A stretch of 64,000 nt of DNA. Origin: Talaromyces rugulosus. Its lineage: Eukaryota > Ascomycota > Eurotiomycetes > Eurotiales > Trichocomaceae. Location: the NCBI RefSeq assembly GCF_013368755.1, contig NC_049565.1:3100001-3164000 (forward strand). Direction: 5' to 3'. A program made the position numbers and the translations under genes. The notes below the pieces were generated by a model that saw only the letters and a program-made list of their open reading frames with translations, had not been told where the DNA came from and did no database searches. Positions 11,641 through 22,643 of the stretch are shown here, one piece after another; positions within the stretch are counted from its first letter, which is position 1, and the number at the start of each line of letters is the position of its first letter.

Positions 11641-12741
11641 ATTCGTGTTTTTGTTCGTTTGATCTGGGAAAGATTTTGATCGTACTGGTCCGTCCGTTCG
11701 CTTGATCTCGGTTGTGTTGCCACGAGAAAACCGATGTTCCGTGGCAAGGTCGCTCGTATTCCGATCTGATCCATGATATTGGAACTCACCTGCAAACAGT
11801 TTGTTGTTAATGGAATTCGGAATACCTCGGTCAATCTCGAAGAGCCAACAAGTGGCGAGTTTCGTATGCCTGGCGAAGTAGAAAAATGACGCCCCTTTTC
11901 GTCCACCACTCTTCAGCTCGGCCGAAAAACCAACCAGAGTTCTTGAAAAAAATCCCCACGATGATCTGCGCCAACCAAGATGACTGAGTCAGTACTCGGT
12001 ACAAACTCTACAGCAAGCAAGAAGAAACTCTGAAGATGGACCTGGATCTGGGTCCGGCTGAACCGCTGACGTTTGGGCCGGGGTGTCCGGGGTCCCAGTA
12101 CCATGTCAGAGAAGGTCCCAGCAACCAGATTCGCGGAGAAGCCCACCGGGAAACAAAGGGAAAGAAACTTTGACTGGAAAGAAAAAGGAGGGAAAAAAAC
12201 TCCCCCCCATCCCTTGTTACCACGGCTCAGAGTCCAGACTAAACTTTCTCGCCAAAGTCTGGTACCCTAAAACTCGAACTAACAACACGAGAACCCGGGT
12301 TTCGGGACCGCCGACACATCCCTTCCATAAACAGCGTGTACCGTCTTTCTAGAATTTGTGTAGCCTCTGTTTTAGGAAAAATTGTGCGTACATATGCTTA
12401 TACATGGAATAAATGGTGTTTTTGACATGTTGATTTCGTTCACTGCGAGCGTAGGCGAAATTGCCCCTATTGGAAATAGGATAACCGGATTGGGAAATGA
12501 TTGGTAGCGCCGCGTTCTATTGGATGCGGTCTGCTTGGCATTAATCGTAACAGTCATTGGTCAGTCATTTCATATATTAATGGGGATATCGATTGATAAA
12601 TTATATCTAAATAAAACACGTACATGTATAACAGTAACCAAACAAATATATATGTAAAACGCTGCTCCGTGATTATATACTATCCAAAATTGAATCAAAT
12701 GTCGCAAAAAAGAAAATCGTATCTCATCTCAGGTCTTTAGG
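11641..12741. other. Convergent intergenic stretch, no gene seen
   Basis: Lies between the 3' ends of the SWIM gene and the large minus-strand gene. The plus-strand frame at 12083-12352 and others are short, low-complexity and not conserved-looking. The part near 12560-12730 is AT-rich, as expected for 3' untranslated sequence of the minus-strand gene. Confidence 0.4.
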
Positions 12742-15700
12742 TCAGGAAGTATAGTTTTTTGCGGCATTCCGCTTCTTCGCTTCCTCGAGCGCTTTGCGGA
12801 GTCGCTCTTGCTGCTCTGTCTCTGCTGAAGGCGCGCGGGGACGGTGGCCGGGCATTAGGACTTCGCCGGGGTGTTGTTGTTGCTGTTCTTCTATAACTGG
12901 CTTGACAGTAGACGGCGGCGGAGGGCTATTGCTGGTGCTGTTGCCATTCACAACAGGAAGAGTAATCGATGCTGGTCGTTTCCACGGCCCCGTGCCGCTT
13001 CCCGGCTCCTTGTTCATCGCCTGCAGGACCTGATCAATCGTGGCATTAGTCTGCGCTGGTCCCTGGCGCACACTCTCCAGTTTCGATGCGTGGTCTTCCT
13101 GAATCTTGCCATCCTCCTTTTGCTTCTCGTCGTCGAGTTGCCGGAAAATGTCTGGGTTTGCGTTGGAGTACTGCGCTTCTGCGACGGAGACTTTGTAGTC
13201 GGCCTCGTTGAGGAGCGAGTCGGCTGTTTTGAAGCTAGTAAGCATGGCTTCGGCGTCGTCGACGAGTAGCTTTGTCAGCCCTAAGATGGAGCGCATCACC
13301 ATTTCCGTGTCGGATTCGGATAGGTTGTTTGTTTTGCTGCTGTTGGCATCAAGCTTCTTCGTCTTGGATGCAATGTCGTCGAGTAATCGCTGGTGATTGC
13401 CCAGAGCGCAAAGAATGGCCCCGTCAAAGAGATCTGTCAGTTTGTTGGCTCGTTCGTCGCGGTCCTTGGCGGCTTCGACAATGTTTTGCTTTTCCATCTT
13501 CTCGAAATCAACGTCGAGCTTTTTCAGCGCGCGAGAATCGCCCAAAAACACATATGGTCGGCGCTCTGCCCTTTTCCGCCGTTGTTCTCGCTCCAGCGCA
13601 ATGTCTAGTCGCTTCTGGAACCGGTCTTCCAATTTGGCCGCCAGCGTGTTTACTGTTTTCATCGTGTGCGAGATTTGGTAATTGGCACTACTGTGCTCCC
13701 CCTGAACAGTCTGCCTCTTGAGCTCTTCCATCGCTCTTTGATTGAGCGCTCGCAGCTCCACAATCTCTTCCTTGAGGCGAGTATTGAGCGGGTTGAAAAC
13801 ATTGCGGATGAAATGCTCAAGCTCTCTCCTCTCCTCTTCTAGCTGTGTTCGCGCTTCCTTTTGCCGGAATTCTTCTTCTAGCGGGTTGATGTCGGCATAG
13901 CCAATCTCCTTATCGTTGAACAGCGAATCGATGTGCTCTTCTGACTTTTCTTGACGTGTGAGTCGTTCTTTATCTAGTTTATCGCGTCGGTCTCTTGCTG
14001 ATAATTCCCAAGACTCGGTGGCTACGGGAATGTATCTGAAATCGTCAGAGTAGATCTCTATCTTCTTCTCGATGCTGGCAACTTCAGGGCTTGGTTCAAC
14101 AATGGGGAAAGGACTAGGAATCAAAGCGCCCAGTCCCTCAATCGCAGACTGCCCGGAACCCAAGGATGGCGACTTTCCTCGGTATGAGACGCTCTTTTCC
14201 CGGATGATACCAAGAAAAGTCTCGTCCGAGGGAGCGCTGCCGGGAACGCTGAGGCCAGTTTCGACAGGAGCACCAGACATTGCGCGTCCACTCTCAGCAG
14301 ATGCTTGACGTAATGCAGAGTATGCTTGGTAAGCTGGCTGCACGATATTGAGACTTTCCGAGCCACGTTGAGGTCCCTCTGCGTACCGAAAAGGCGTATA
14401 CGCGGGCTGAGGTGAGTCTGGTTTCAAAGGAGCCATGGGTTCCTCGCTAGTCGCCGACTGCGGCGGTACAGATGTAGATCGAATGGCCAAATCACTTTCG
14501 AGTTGGGCTGGCGATACCTTGGTTAGCGGGGAGCTACCACGGCCAGAAGGGTTCGAGGCTGATCTCTGGAGAGACGCATGCTGGTTTTTAACTCCCTGTG
14601 CCGTATACGGTCGAGGCAGTATCGGCCGCCCCCCTGGACTGTAGGGAATATCGTCCACATCTGGGGACTGCGCAGAACTAGCGACGGCGTTGGCTGGAAA
14701 ATATTCCGATTCAACGGGTATAAGGCCAGACTCGTCACTCCGGTCGATATTCTTCTGCTCAGTTTTATTGTCTGGTTTTGGCTTAAGAGGTTCCGGTGGA
14801 GTAACGTCGGATGATAGTTTGGGCTCTTTAGCGACGTGCTCGATGTTATATAGCACCTCGCGTAGACGTGTCTCCTTAGCCACAAACCCGGTAAAAATCT
14901 TGTATTTTTCCTCATCCGACTCGGCCACGGCTTCTTTCCGCAGCATCGTGACGTACCGGAATAAAGACGACTTGGACCATGGGTCAAGGTCGTCGTACGG
15001 GTCAACTGGCTTGGCTGGCTTTTCAGAAGCGCCAGGTGTCGCAGTTCTAGTTTGGTCAGGTGGTGCCGTTTGCGCCCTTGAATCGGCATCCGGGCTAGCC
15101 TTCATAGGCGAGGAGCTCTTAAGTTCGGAATATGTGTTTGGCGGAGGAGGAGCCTGCAGATTCGATTGTACAGGGGGCGAAGCAAGTTTTGCTGAGACCG
15201 AAATCGGACTTTGGGAGTAATCCTCGTCTTGTGGTCTGATAACCGGAGACACGGGCTGGTTCCAAGCTTGGATAACGCCGTCAATTGTCTCGGAACGGCC
15301 CATTGATGAAACTGCACTGTATTCGGACCGCACGCTGTCATCCCTCGCGGGGTGGGTTGAATGAGGCACAGCCTGATGATCAGGAGCTGCATTAGCGGCT
15401 GGCGTGGATTGCATGGGCGCCGAGAATGCCGAGTTGGAAACATGCGACGAGACTGGAGATTGGCTCTGGACAGGCTGGTAGATTTGGTTTTGCGGGGCTG
15501 GCTGAGTGTGACTTTGCACAGAAGCTACATTTTGCTGATACAGATGATCGTCATCCACGTCGCCCGGTGTGGCCGATAGGTATTCCCAATCAGATGGATT
15601 GCCGAACCCTAGGGCAGATGCACCCGATGTACCTTGGCTTGTTTGAGGGCCTGGTGGGTGCCCTGGTGGAGGTCCCGATGGAGGTCCAGAAGGATGCCCT

Positions 15701-16499
15701 GGTGGAGGACTCATGGTTGGCGGTGCTGGTGAAGAAGCTGGGGGTGCTACTGGATGCTGGTCCATTGGTGGCGGTTGGTAATGCGCTGGTGGAGGGCTCA
15801 TGGTTGGCGGTGCCGGTGAAGAAACTGGAGGTGCTATTGGATGTTGATCCATTGGCGGTGGTTGGTAATAACTCATACTTGGATGCGGCGCATGGTTTCC
15901 AGCCGAATACGTAGGCGTATGACTTTGGGGTGGCGGTGCAGGCGGCGGCGTTGATGGATCATAATGGTGCGTAGGTGCATGGTGAGAATATTGGGGTACA
16001 TATGGCTGCTGGGGAGGTTGCCATGCTTGCGCATTCTGCTGAGCTTCGTTTTGATAAGCCGCGGGTAACGGCGGCCGCGGAGGAGGCGCAGGGGTTTGAG
16101 AGGGCTGATTATAGCCAGCACCATAGTCCCATGAATTCGTTTCTGCCGCCACGGGACGAGTGGGTAGTGGAGGAGCCGTCGTAGCTAGAGGAGAGGAATA
16201 TGAAGATGGGGGAGGTGACAGGCCGGTGCGAGGCTAGAAAGAAAATCCTTGGTTAGTGAAAAGAATCATACACTCGACTGCAAATATCCTACAGGTAAAG
16301 GAGGCGGCGGCGCATTCTGATTATAGCGCACACCCCAGCTGGTCGTATCTAGCCCCGGCGCAGGGCTCGTCGACGGCTGTATGGGGCCGTAGGTGTTGGG
16401 GTTGTATGCATTTGCAGGCGGCGGCGGCGGAGGGTGCTGCTGCTGCCATTCTGGCTGGGGAGGGGCTTGATAGTTCCCTGTGTATTGAGAGCCGTACAT
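12742..16499 (-). CDS. Large proline/glutamine-rich coiled-coil protein, function unknown
   Basis: Exons 16293-16499 and 12742-16233 give 1,232 residues, starting at the ATG at 16499 (MYGSQYTGNYQAPPQPEW). The first 450 residues are disordered and rich in Pro, Gln and Ser, with a duplicated module in which YQPPPMDQHP and SSPAPPTMSPPP each occur twice (bases about 15700-15870). A folded segment around DPYDDLDPWSKSSLFRYVTM (bases about 14900-15010) follows another linker. The last 450 residues are highly charged and helical, with long coiled coils (for example EFRQKEARTQLEEERRELEH) and a basic tail. There is no signal peptide or membrane helix. The layout suggests a scaffold or trafficking/cytoskeletal protein, but I recognise no named family. 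Confidence 0.85.
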
Positions 16500-18844
16500 C
16501 TCAGGCGTTCGCGCTCAGTAGGCGATCAGGATGTTATCCGTTTGGTGTTTGTCCGTGAGCGAGCGAGCGGGCTGACAGTCCCCGCACCAGTTGAAAGCGC
16601 AAGCAAGGCTGGGGGTAACAGTAAGTCAGTCGATGAACTTGGCGCGAAATAGAAGCAAGGCGTACGAAGAAGGGAAGGCCGTAGACGAAAAGGCGATGAT
16701 GTCTTTTGGCTGTCTGTCGCAAGCGCGAGCACGTGTGTCAGGACCTCCCAGCTTTGTCGTCTTGCGCCTGAGAGCTCTATGACGGCCCAATATACGATGT
16801 GTACCGTCAACTTGCTGCCAGGGCAAGAAAGAGCAGCGAGGCAGAGCAAGCAACAGGGAGGACAGTCAGCACGTTGACAAGAGTCAGCGTGACCAGCGAG
16901 ATGCGAGGTTGGAGTGAATCATCCGGTCAGGAGAAGCGATGGAAAAAGGTGGACCGCGAGCTGGATCAACTTTTTCCTAAAGCGGCTAGCGCGACTGCCC
17001 TATCTTTAAACCTCCGACCGACTATAAAAAGTATATAGCACGTAGTACTCTGGATGGATTTAGATTTAATATTCTATACACTCTGAGGATTTGAGGACAA
17101 AGGGTGAAGAATAGCTCTTTCAAATATTGCTCGTCATGTTACAGCGCCATGCTTGAATCGAGTCATATGAAACAATACCATTAGATTCATTACTATGTGC
17201 AGTAAGTATATTGATTGACAAGGCTTGAAAATAGGGACGGTTCCAAGGACGAGTACATGTGCTTCCAGCATAGTAAGTTGAACCCTTAGAGGAGAGTGGT
17301 ATCAATATCATATATGATGCTAATGCACGTGGTCTGGTGGCTGACGTAATTCGCATTGTACCCAAGTCTCTTGAGCGCGTGATACATTAACAGACACAGA
17401 CACAGACACAGACACAGACACTTACGGCTTTGCTGCCTGAGGCTCACTTCACTGTAGCACATGCACAGCCCCATTAAAAAGAGAAACGCTTGCGTCACTT
17501 GTCATCTTCTTTATTATCAAGGTCAAGGTTTACTGGCCGGGCGAGTGTGGCGATGACCCGACACGAGACCGCGCCACAGTGGAAGCCTTGAAGATTCTTT
17601 TGTGAAACAAGACGAGACAAGCCCATCTCTTGTTCCAGAAAGGCGGATTCATCCATGAGCGCATCCGCGCTGTGACATGCAATCGGCGTGCCGTACGCGT
17701 AAATTACAAATTACAGGCCCAGCCCCGTCCTGCGCCAGCCACGCAGCCAGCCAAGCCCCAGCGGTTCTTTCGATAACCTTGATAAGTTGATACTATACGC
17801 GGTGCTAATGTACCTAGCCTCGGAAGCTAGAGGCATTTGGAATATCATATTATTAAGATTATTAAATTTTATTATTCCTGCCTGCGTATGCACTGTTTGC
17901 CTGGAGTAGCGTGCCTATCATAATTAGAACGACAGTGGCAACGATACCGCTTGTACGGTACGCCGGCGGTATCGGTACCGTCACCGCGTTACGGGCTGGG
18001 CGGCTCTGCCCCGGGGGCGCACGCAGTGCTGGCGGTACGGATACGGTTTCCGTACGGTAAGCGGTGTTAATAATAGCAGCAGCAGCGCAGGTCAAGTGAT
18101 CCCACGGTCCACGTTTTGCTGTCTCGCACGGTTGTTGCCCCGTCGCCAACCTGCGATCATCTTGCTCGCCAGTGCGAACCGCTGCTCTCTTCGCCGCCTT
18201 CTGCTGCATTGGTCCATTCCAGCACCCAATCCACCCCATCGGCAGAGCCCTGACTCATCCATTGATGGTTATCCTGAATTGATGTGTCTGTCTCCACCGT
18301 CCTCGTTCCATCTTGTCGTTGCTGCGGGCCCAGACGAAAAGCCGCCTGTCTGTCCATGGCCTAGCAAGCTGAGAGAAGCCTCAACAACACAACAAAACAC
18401 ACCAACAACACCGACACCACAACACCCACCTCAGCAATCCGGGTCTTCGTGTGCCATCTGACCAGCGTGAAATCCATCCGTCCTCGCGCGAGGCTGATTT
18501 CGCCTGCTCTTATACCAACTTCTCCGCATCTCATCCGACTGCGCCTCGCTCACTCGATCCATCTTTTCTGGGCGCAGCTGAAATAATCCCCTCTCTCTGT
18601 CCGCGCGCCCATCAGCTTGCGCCACACTCGCTCTAGGAATATCGACTCTCGCAACAACATCTTCATCGCCCCATTATCAATCAAATCCCGCGTTCTTTTT
18701 GGTTGGTCGTCCTTCCTTCGTTTTCTCATCTCTCCTCCACTATTTCCTCTGGCGTTACTGTCTCTGTTGTTTTCTCTCCTCACGCTATCTATCTACCCAC
18801 CACCAAGTCGCAAACCAACAGACAATCGTCTGCAGTGAACTGAC
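16500..18844. promoter_or_regulatory. Divergent promoter region and long leader of the C2H2 gene
   Basis: This 2.3 kb stretch between two divergent genes has no recognisable gene. It contains a CACGTG at about 16730, a (CAGACA)5 microsatellite at 17391-17420, a GC-rich patch with two 8-base palindromes at 17935-18065, and a C/T-rich stretch at about 18700-18790 that looks like the C2H2 gene leader. An in-frame TGA nine bases before the ATG at 18845 fixes the end of the leader. Confidence 0.5.
17391..17420. repeat. (CAGACA)5 microsatellite
   Basis: Five perfect head-to-tail copies of a 6-base unit lie in the intergenic region between the large proline-rich gene and the C2H2 gene. No coding frame uses it. 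Confidence 0.95.
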
Positions 18845-20839
18845 ATGATTACCAGTTTTCCCCCAGAACCCGTTGCTCGCTTTCGTAACTTGAAACCGCC
18901 GCGCAGTAGGTACGCTGCGTTCATGGCCAGCCCAATGCCAGCCACCAGCGATCCCGTCGCCATCCCAGATCCATTACCCGTGCCCTCGTCGAATTCAATC
19001 CTGGGCGCCACTCCTGCTGATCAGATTTCTCTGCTCAAACCATCTTCCGCCAAACCCGACTCGCACCTGAGCTCGATTGCCAGTGCCGGCCTACGTACCT
19101 CACCCTCACCCGGTCTTGAAGCTTCAAGGCCGACTTCTACCATGGCGAGCCCGGCCGTTGCCGAAAGGGTGGCCGAGCCAGAGAAGGAGTTGGAGGACCA
19201 ACACAGAGGTGGTCCGCAGGTGGCTCGAGAAGCATTAGGAGCAGTTGTCGGCGCTGGTGATCGAGAAGCCAAATCCCAAGAACACTCTAACGCGTTCGGG
19301 GAACCTTCAGGTAACCCGCTTTCGCGCTCAATCCACGTATCCGACGACATGCAAGTAGATTCCCACGCAAGCCCTAGCACCGTTCCCGAGCCGTCGGCCG
19401 GTTCTGGTGACCCGGCTGCCAACTCTGTATCGTTAATGAACAGCTCGACCGTGGCCAGCCCCGGCCCCATTGAAGACACTGTCTCCCAAGATGGCGACCG
19501 CTCGCGACCTCCAAATGAACACCATGACCTGTCAGAAGAAGCAAACAAGGCCTTTTCGTACCCCATGCCTGCCGCCAGCTTCAATGACCCTCGTCGCGGC
19601 CTGAGTCTACCCCATTCCGGTTTCCACAAGGGGAGTCCTCGATCGCCATCTACGAAAAGGCATCGCTGCCCTTACTGCTCAACCGAATTTACACGACATC
19701 ACAACCTCAAGAGCCACCTGTTGACGCACAGCCAGGAGAAACCTTATGCTTGCCAAACGTGTCAGTCCCGCTTCCGGCGTCTCCATGATCTGAAACGACA
19801 CGCCAAACTACACACAGGCGAACGGCCACATATTTGCGAAAAATGCGGACGGCGATTTGCTCGAGGAGACGCGCTAGCTCGCCATAACAAAGGTCAAGGC
19901 GGTTGTGCCGGCCGGCGGTCCAGCATGGGCAGCTATGCCGGGGAAGACGAGTATGGGGATGCCGGTGCTGGCGGAGACGACGCCATGGATGGACTTATGT
20001 ACACGGAACCAGAGAGGATGGACGAAGAAGATGAGCGACGCCTCAGTATGCCAAGTATCCGCAAGCACAATGTGCCTTCTTCAGAACCAATGCCACGTGC
20101 ACCAAGCGTCTTTCAGCCTCGTGCTCCGAGCACATACCCTCCGATCGCCACCAGCCAGCCTGCTCCTCCACCCCCGCCGCGTGGTCTTTTCCCCCCTCCG
20201 AGTCACGGAGGTTCCAGTTCGTCCACCTCCCCTATTTCCCAAAGTGGCACGATGACGTTTCCTGCTATCGCGCATTCTACTACGTCGAATTTTGTCAGTT
20301 CTGGCATGGCAGAGAGTCCGAAACCACTATCGCCAAATGCTTTAGCTTCTAACCACGGGTCTGACCCTAGTGGTGTTCACTCGCACTCACAACACCGAGC
20401 ACATTCGCCGAGCTTGAACCAGCAGTACCAACCACAATCGCACTTTAGAGCTAAGCCATCGCAAAGTTCTTTGGGAGGTCTTCCGCCATCGCAACCGGGG
20501 GCTCCGCAGCTGCCTCCGCCTCCAGGGCTCAATACGCCCGACTCTCGATTCCTGCACAGTCAACCTTCTAGTCTATCCTCAAAACACGGCCATACAAGCA
20601 GTCACGGTGGCCCTATTCAAAGTCAAACAGGGGCTGAGTCGAGCATTCTTGATTCCAATGGACAGGGCGACCAGAATCGCGAAGAAAAGCTATGGACATA
20701 TGTTCGATCTGTCCACGATGAGCTCAACATGCTTCGGACCGAAGTTGTCGCGCTGAGAGCCCAGCTTGCTGCACAAAATCAAGGGTCGAACTCAGCACCC
20801 CATGGACAAGGCGAATCTCGGGATCCGAACGCGCGGTAG
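18845..20839 (+). CDS. C2H2 zinc finger transcription factor (three fingers)
   Basis: Probable DNA-binding regulator in the nucleus: 664 residues, no intron. Three consecutive C2H2 fingers lie at about residues 271-350: CPYCSTEFTRHHNLKSHLLTH, CQTCQSRFRRLHDLKRHAKLH and CEKCGRRFARGDALARH. The third is followed by KGQGGCAGRRSS, a tail typical of one fungal subgroup. Linkers SQEKPYA and TGERPHI are the standard TGEKP type. Residues 380-600 are disordered Pro/Ser/Gln-rich, and residues about 615-645 form a short coiled coil (VRSVHDELNMLRTEVVALRA) that could dimerise. An in-frame TGA nine bases upstream supports the start. Target genes cannot be inferred, and the named orthologue is uncertain. Confidence 0.9.
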   Translation: MITSFPPEPVARFRNLKPPRSRYAAFMASPMPATSDPVAIPDPLPVPSSNSILGATPADQISLLKPSSAKPDSHLSSIASAGLRTSPSPGLEASRPTSTMASPAVAERVAEPEKELEDQHRGGPQVAREALGAVVGAGDREAKSQEHSNAFGEPSGNPLSRSIHVSDDMQVDSHASPSTVPEPSAGSGDPAANSVSLMNSSTVASPGPIEDTVSQDGDRSRPPNEHHDLSEEANKAFSYPMPAASFNDPRRGLSLPHSGFHKGSPRSPSTKRHRCPYCSTEFTRHHNLKSHLLTHSQEKPYACQTCQSRFRRLHDLKRHAKLHTGERPHICEKCGRRFARGDALARHNKGQGGCAGRRSSMGSYAGEDEYGDAGAGGDDAMDGLMYTEPERMDEEDERRLSMPSIRKHNVPSSEPMPRAPSVFQPRAPSTYPPIATSQPAPPPPPRGLFPPPSHGGSSSSTSPISQSGTMTFPAIAHSTTSNFVSSGMAESPKPLSPNALASNHGSDPSGVHSHSQHRAHSPSLNQQYQPQSHFRAKPSQSSLGGLPPSQPGAPQLPPPPGLNTPDSRFLHSQPSSLSSKHGHTSSHGGPIQSQTGAESSILDSNGQGDQNREEKLWTYVRSVHDELNMLRTEVVALRAQLAAQNQGSNSAPHGQGESRDPNAR

Positions 20840-21623
20840 GTACAGCATCGAGTGTTGTGCTTTTCCCGACACTATTTCGGTTGATGTATATATGGATTCC
20901 CGTTGTGTCGCGAACCAGGTGTTTACGCGGTGACTGTCACAGGAATCAGTCTTCACTATCGGTGTCTCATTGAAGACTTGACAACATAAGGAAATTTCAA
21001 GGTCAACGGGGGTTATCAGTTGTCATTGGCGGAGTCTTGAGACTCCAGCTAATTTTACAAACAATATTTTCAAACTTTCTTCATCTTTATCCATGTTGGA
21101 TATCCACATTGCATTTTTTTTTTTTTTTTGATGTATTATTGATTTTCTCAAAAACTGGAACTGCTCATGGACATGCATCCCAGGTTTTGCGGCTCACGGG
21201 AGGCGTTTTTATCTGCGCAGGGTATTTTTTTTTTTCAGACACAGCCGATTATGATTTTTCGTTTGGTGGGCTTTTTCTTCTTCTTCTTCTTCTTCTTCTT
21301 CTTCTTTGGTTCTAAAGAAGGCGTACGGCGTGTAAAACCTATATATGTCTTGTCTTTTTATGATTTTATCTCTTGCCTGGAAGGCAGAGAAATACTATTT
21401 ACTGTTTATGTCTAGTGCGTTGTGTTCTTATGTTGATTGTCCTTGTTGAATCTCGACTCTCAAATGCTGTTAGATAGGCAATCAATGCTAAGTATTCGAA
21501 CAATATTGTAGAGTAAATGTAGTTAGATACCCACGTGATGGATGAGGTCATCGGCTAGTCTAAACAAACATCAGTTGATATCAATAGATGCGACACAACA
21601 ACAAATAACACGACCACCTCAGC
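20840..21623. other. Spacer with poly-T and (TTC)n tracts
   Basis: 3' side of the C2H2 gene and promoter of the DUF3074 gene. It holds poly-T runs near 21112-21130 and 21227-21236, a TTC microsatellite (next entry) and a CACGTG at about 21533, roughly 90 bases before the next ATG. No gene is seen. Confidence 0.5.
21274..21306. repeat. (TTC)11 microsatellite
   Basis: About eleven uninterrupted TTC units lie between the C2H2 gene and the DUF3074 gene. The plus-strand frame across it is only Phe or Ser repeats and is not considered coding. Confidence 0.9.
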
Positions 21624-22581
21624 ATGCTCCGATTATCCCCCCATCCATTCTCCAGCTTACCGCCTCACTCAAGCCTCGGTGAGGGAGAAGAAGCATCTCG
21701 CCCCGAACTCGAGGAATTCCTGCATTCAATCCTCAAGGAGACCCAAACCTTCACCACGCAAACAATTACGCAAATATTCACGCCAGACTCAAAACTGCGC
21801 GCATCGCCGCCGTCGACTGCCAAAGTCCAGCTACTGACAACAGAAAGGAGCAACGGTAATGGAGGTAAAGGAGAAGAGTACTGGGTTTGTCGCAAGAGCG
21901 TCCACGCCGACGCCGCGCAAAAGGGGACCGCGACGTGGGCTGAGTTTGAGAATGGGCTGAGACGGAACCATTCAGAGAATGAAATGGCGTATACACCGAG
22001 TGTCGCGGCGGTGGAGCATTTGGTGCAGTGGCCGGTGCAGAAGGAGGTGAGGGGTGGATGGAGGGAAGTGGATATGCATGGTATGTTTCCTTTTTTTTTT
22101 GGCTTGGTTATGCTCGATGATTGATGCTAATCCTCGTGTAAAAGTAAATATGATCACGCATACATTCAACCCCGGAGCCCTCATCTCCCCGCGAACATTT
22201 ATTTCTCTTGTGATATCGGCCTATGAGCCACAACCAGAAAACAGCACGACTTCTTCTCACCAGCCGGGATTCTACACAATCCAGATCCCGCTCTCATTCA
22301 AAACTTCATCTGCCCATCTGAGGGAAAAGATCAAATCCGCTGTTCCAAAGAATACCATTTTCGCGCATTATGCCAGTGTTGAACATGTCGGTTTACTACC
22401 TACCTCTGAGAGCGCAAATGAGGAGCGGCGCATCGAGTGGACGATGGCTACGACGTCGGATGCCGGTGGGCTCATTCCGCAGTGGGTGCAGCGCAGTTGG
22501 ACGATGGGCGGCGTGCCCAAGGCTGTGGTGGCTGATGTAGGCTTGTTTCTCGGCTGGACTGGTGGACAGAGGCGGTCTTGA
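21624..22581 (+). CDS. DUF3074 family protein (START-like lipid-binding fold)
   Basis: Exons 21624-22080 and 22145-22581 give 297 residues; donor GTATGT, branch TGCTAAT, acceptor AAAG. The conserved core contains FLHSILKETQTF, EYWVCRKSVHADAA, a SENEMAYTPSV segment and, after the splice, ITHTFNPGALISPRTF. These match the fungal DUF3074 family, which has a START/Bet v 1-like hydrophobic-pocket fold and is thought to bind lipids or other small ligands. There is no signal peptide or membrane helix. The biological role is not known. The gene converges with the STK19-like gene, with only 62 bases between the two stop codons. Confidence 0.8.
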
Positions 22582-22643
22582 ATCTAGTTACAAGAGGGCA
22601 TTTCTTCAAAAAAAAATCATTTCTATTCTATATGTTGTTGCAG

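Noticed and set aside
13272..16184. Long plus-strand frames opposite the large proline-rich gene
   Set aside because: Shadows of a biased minus-strand coding sequence; none has family features.
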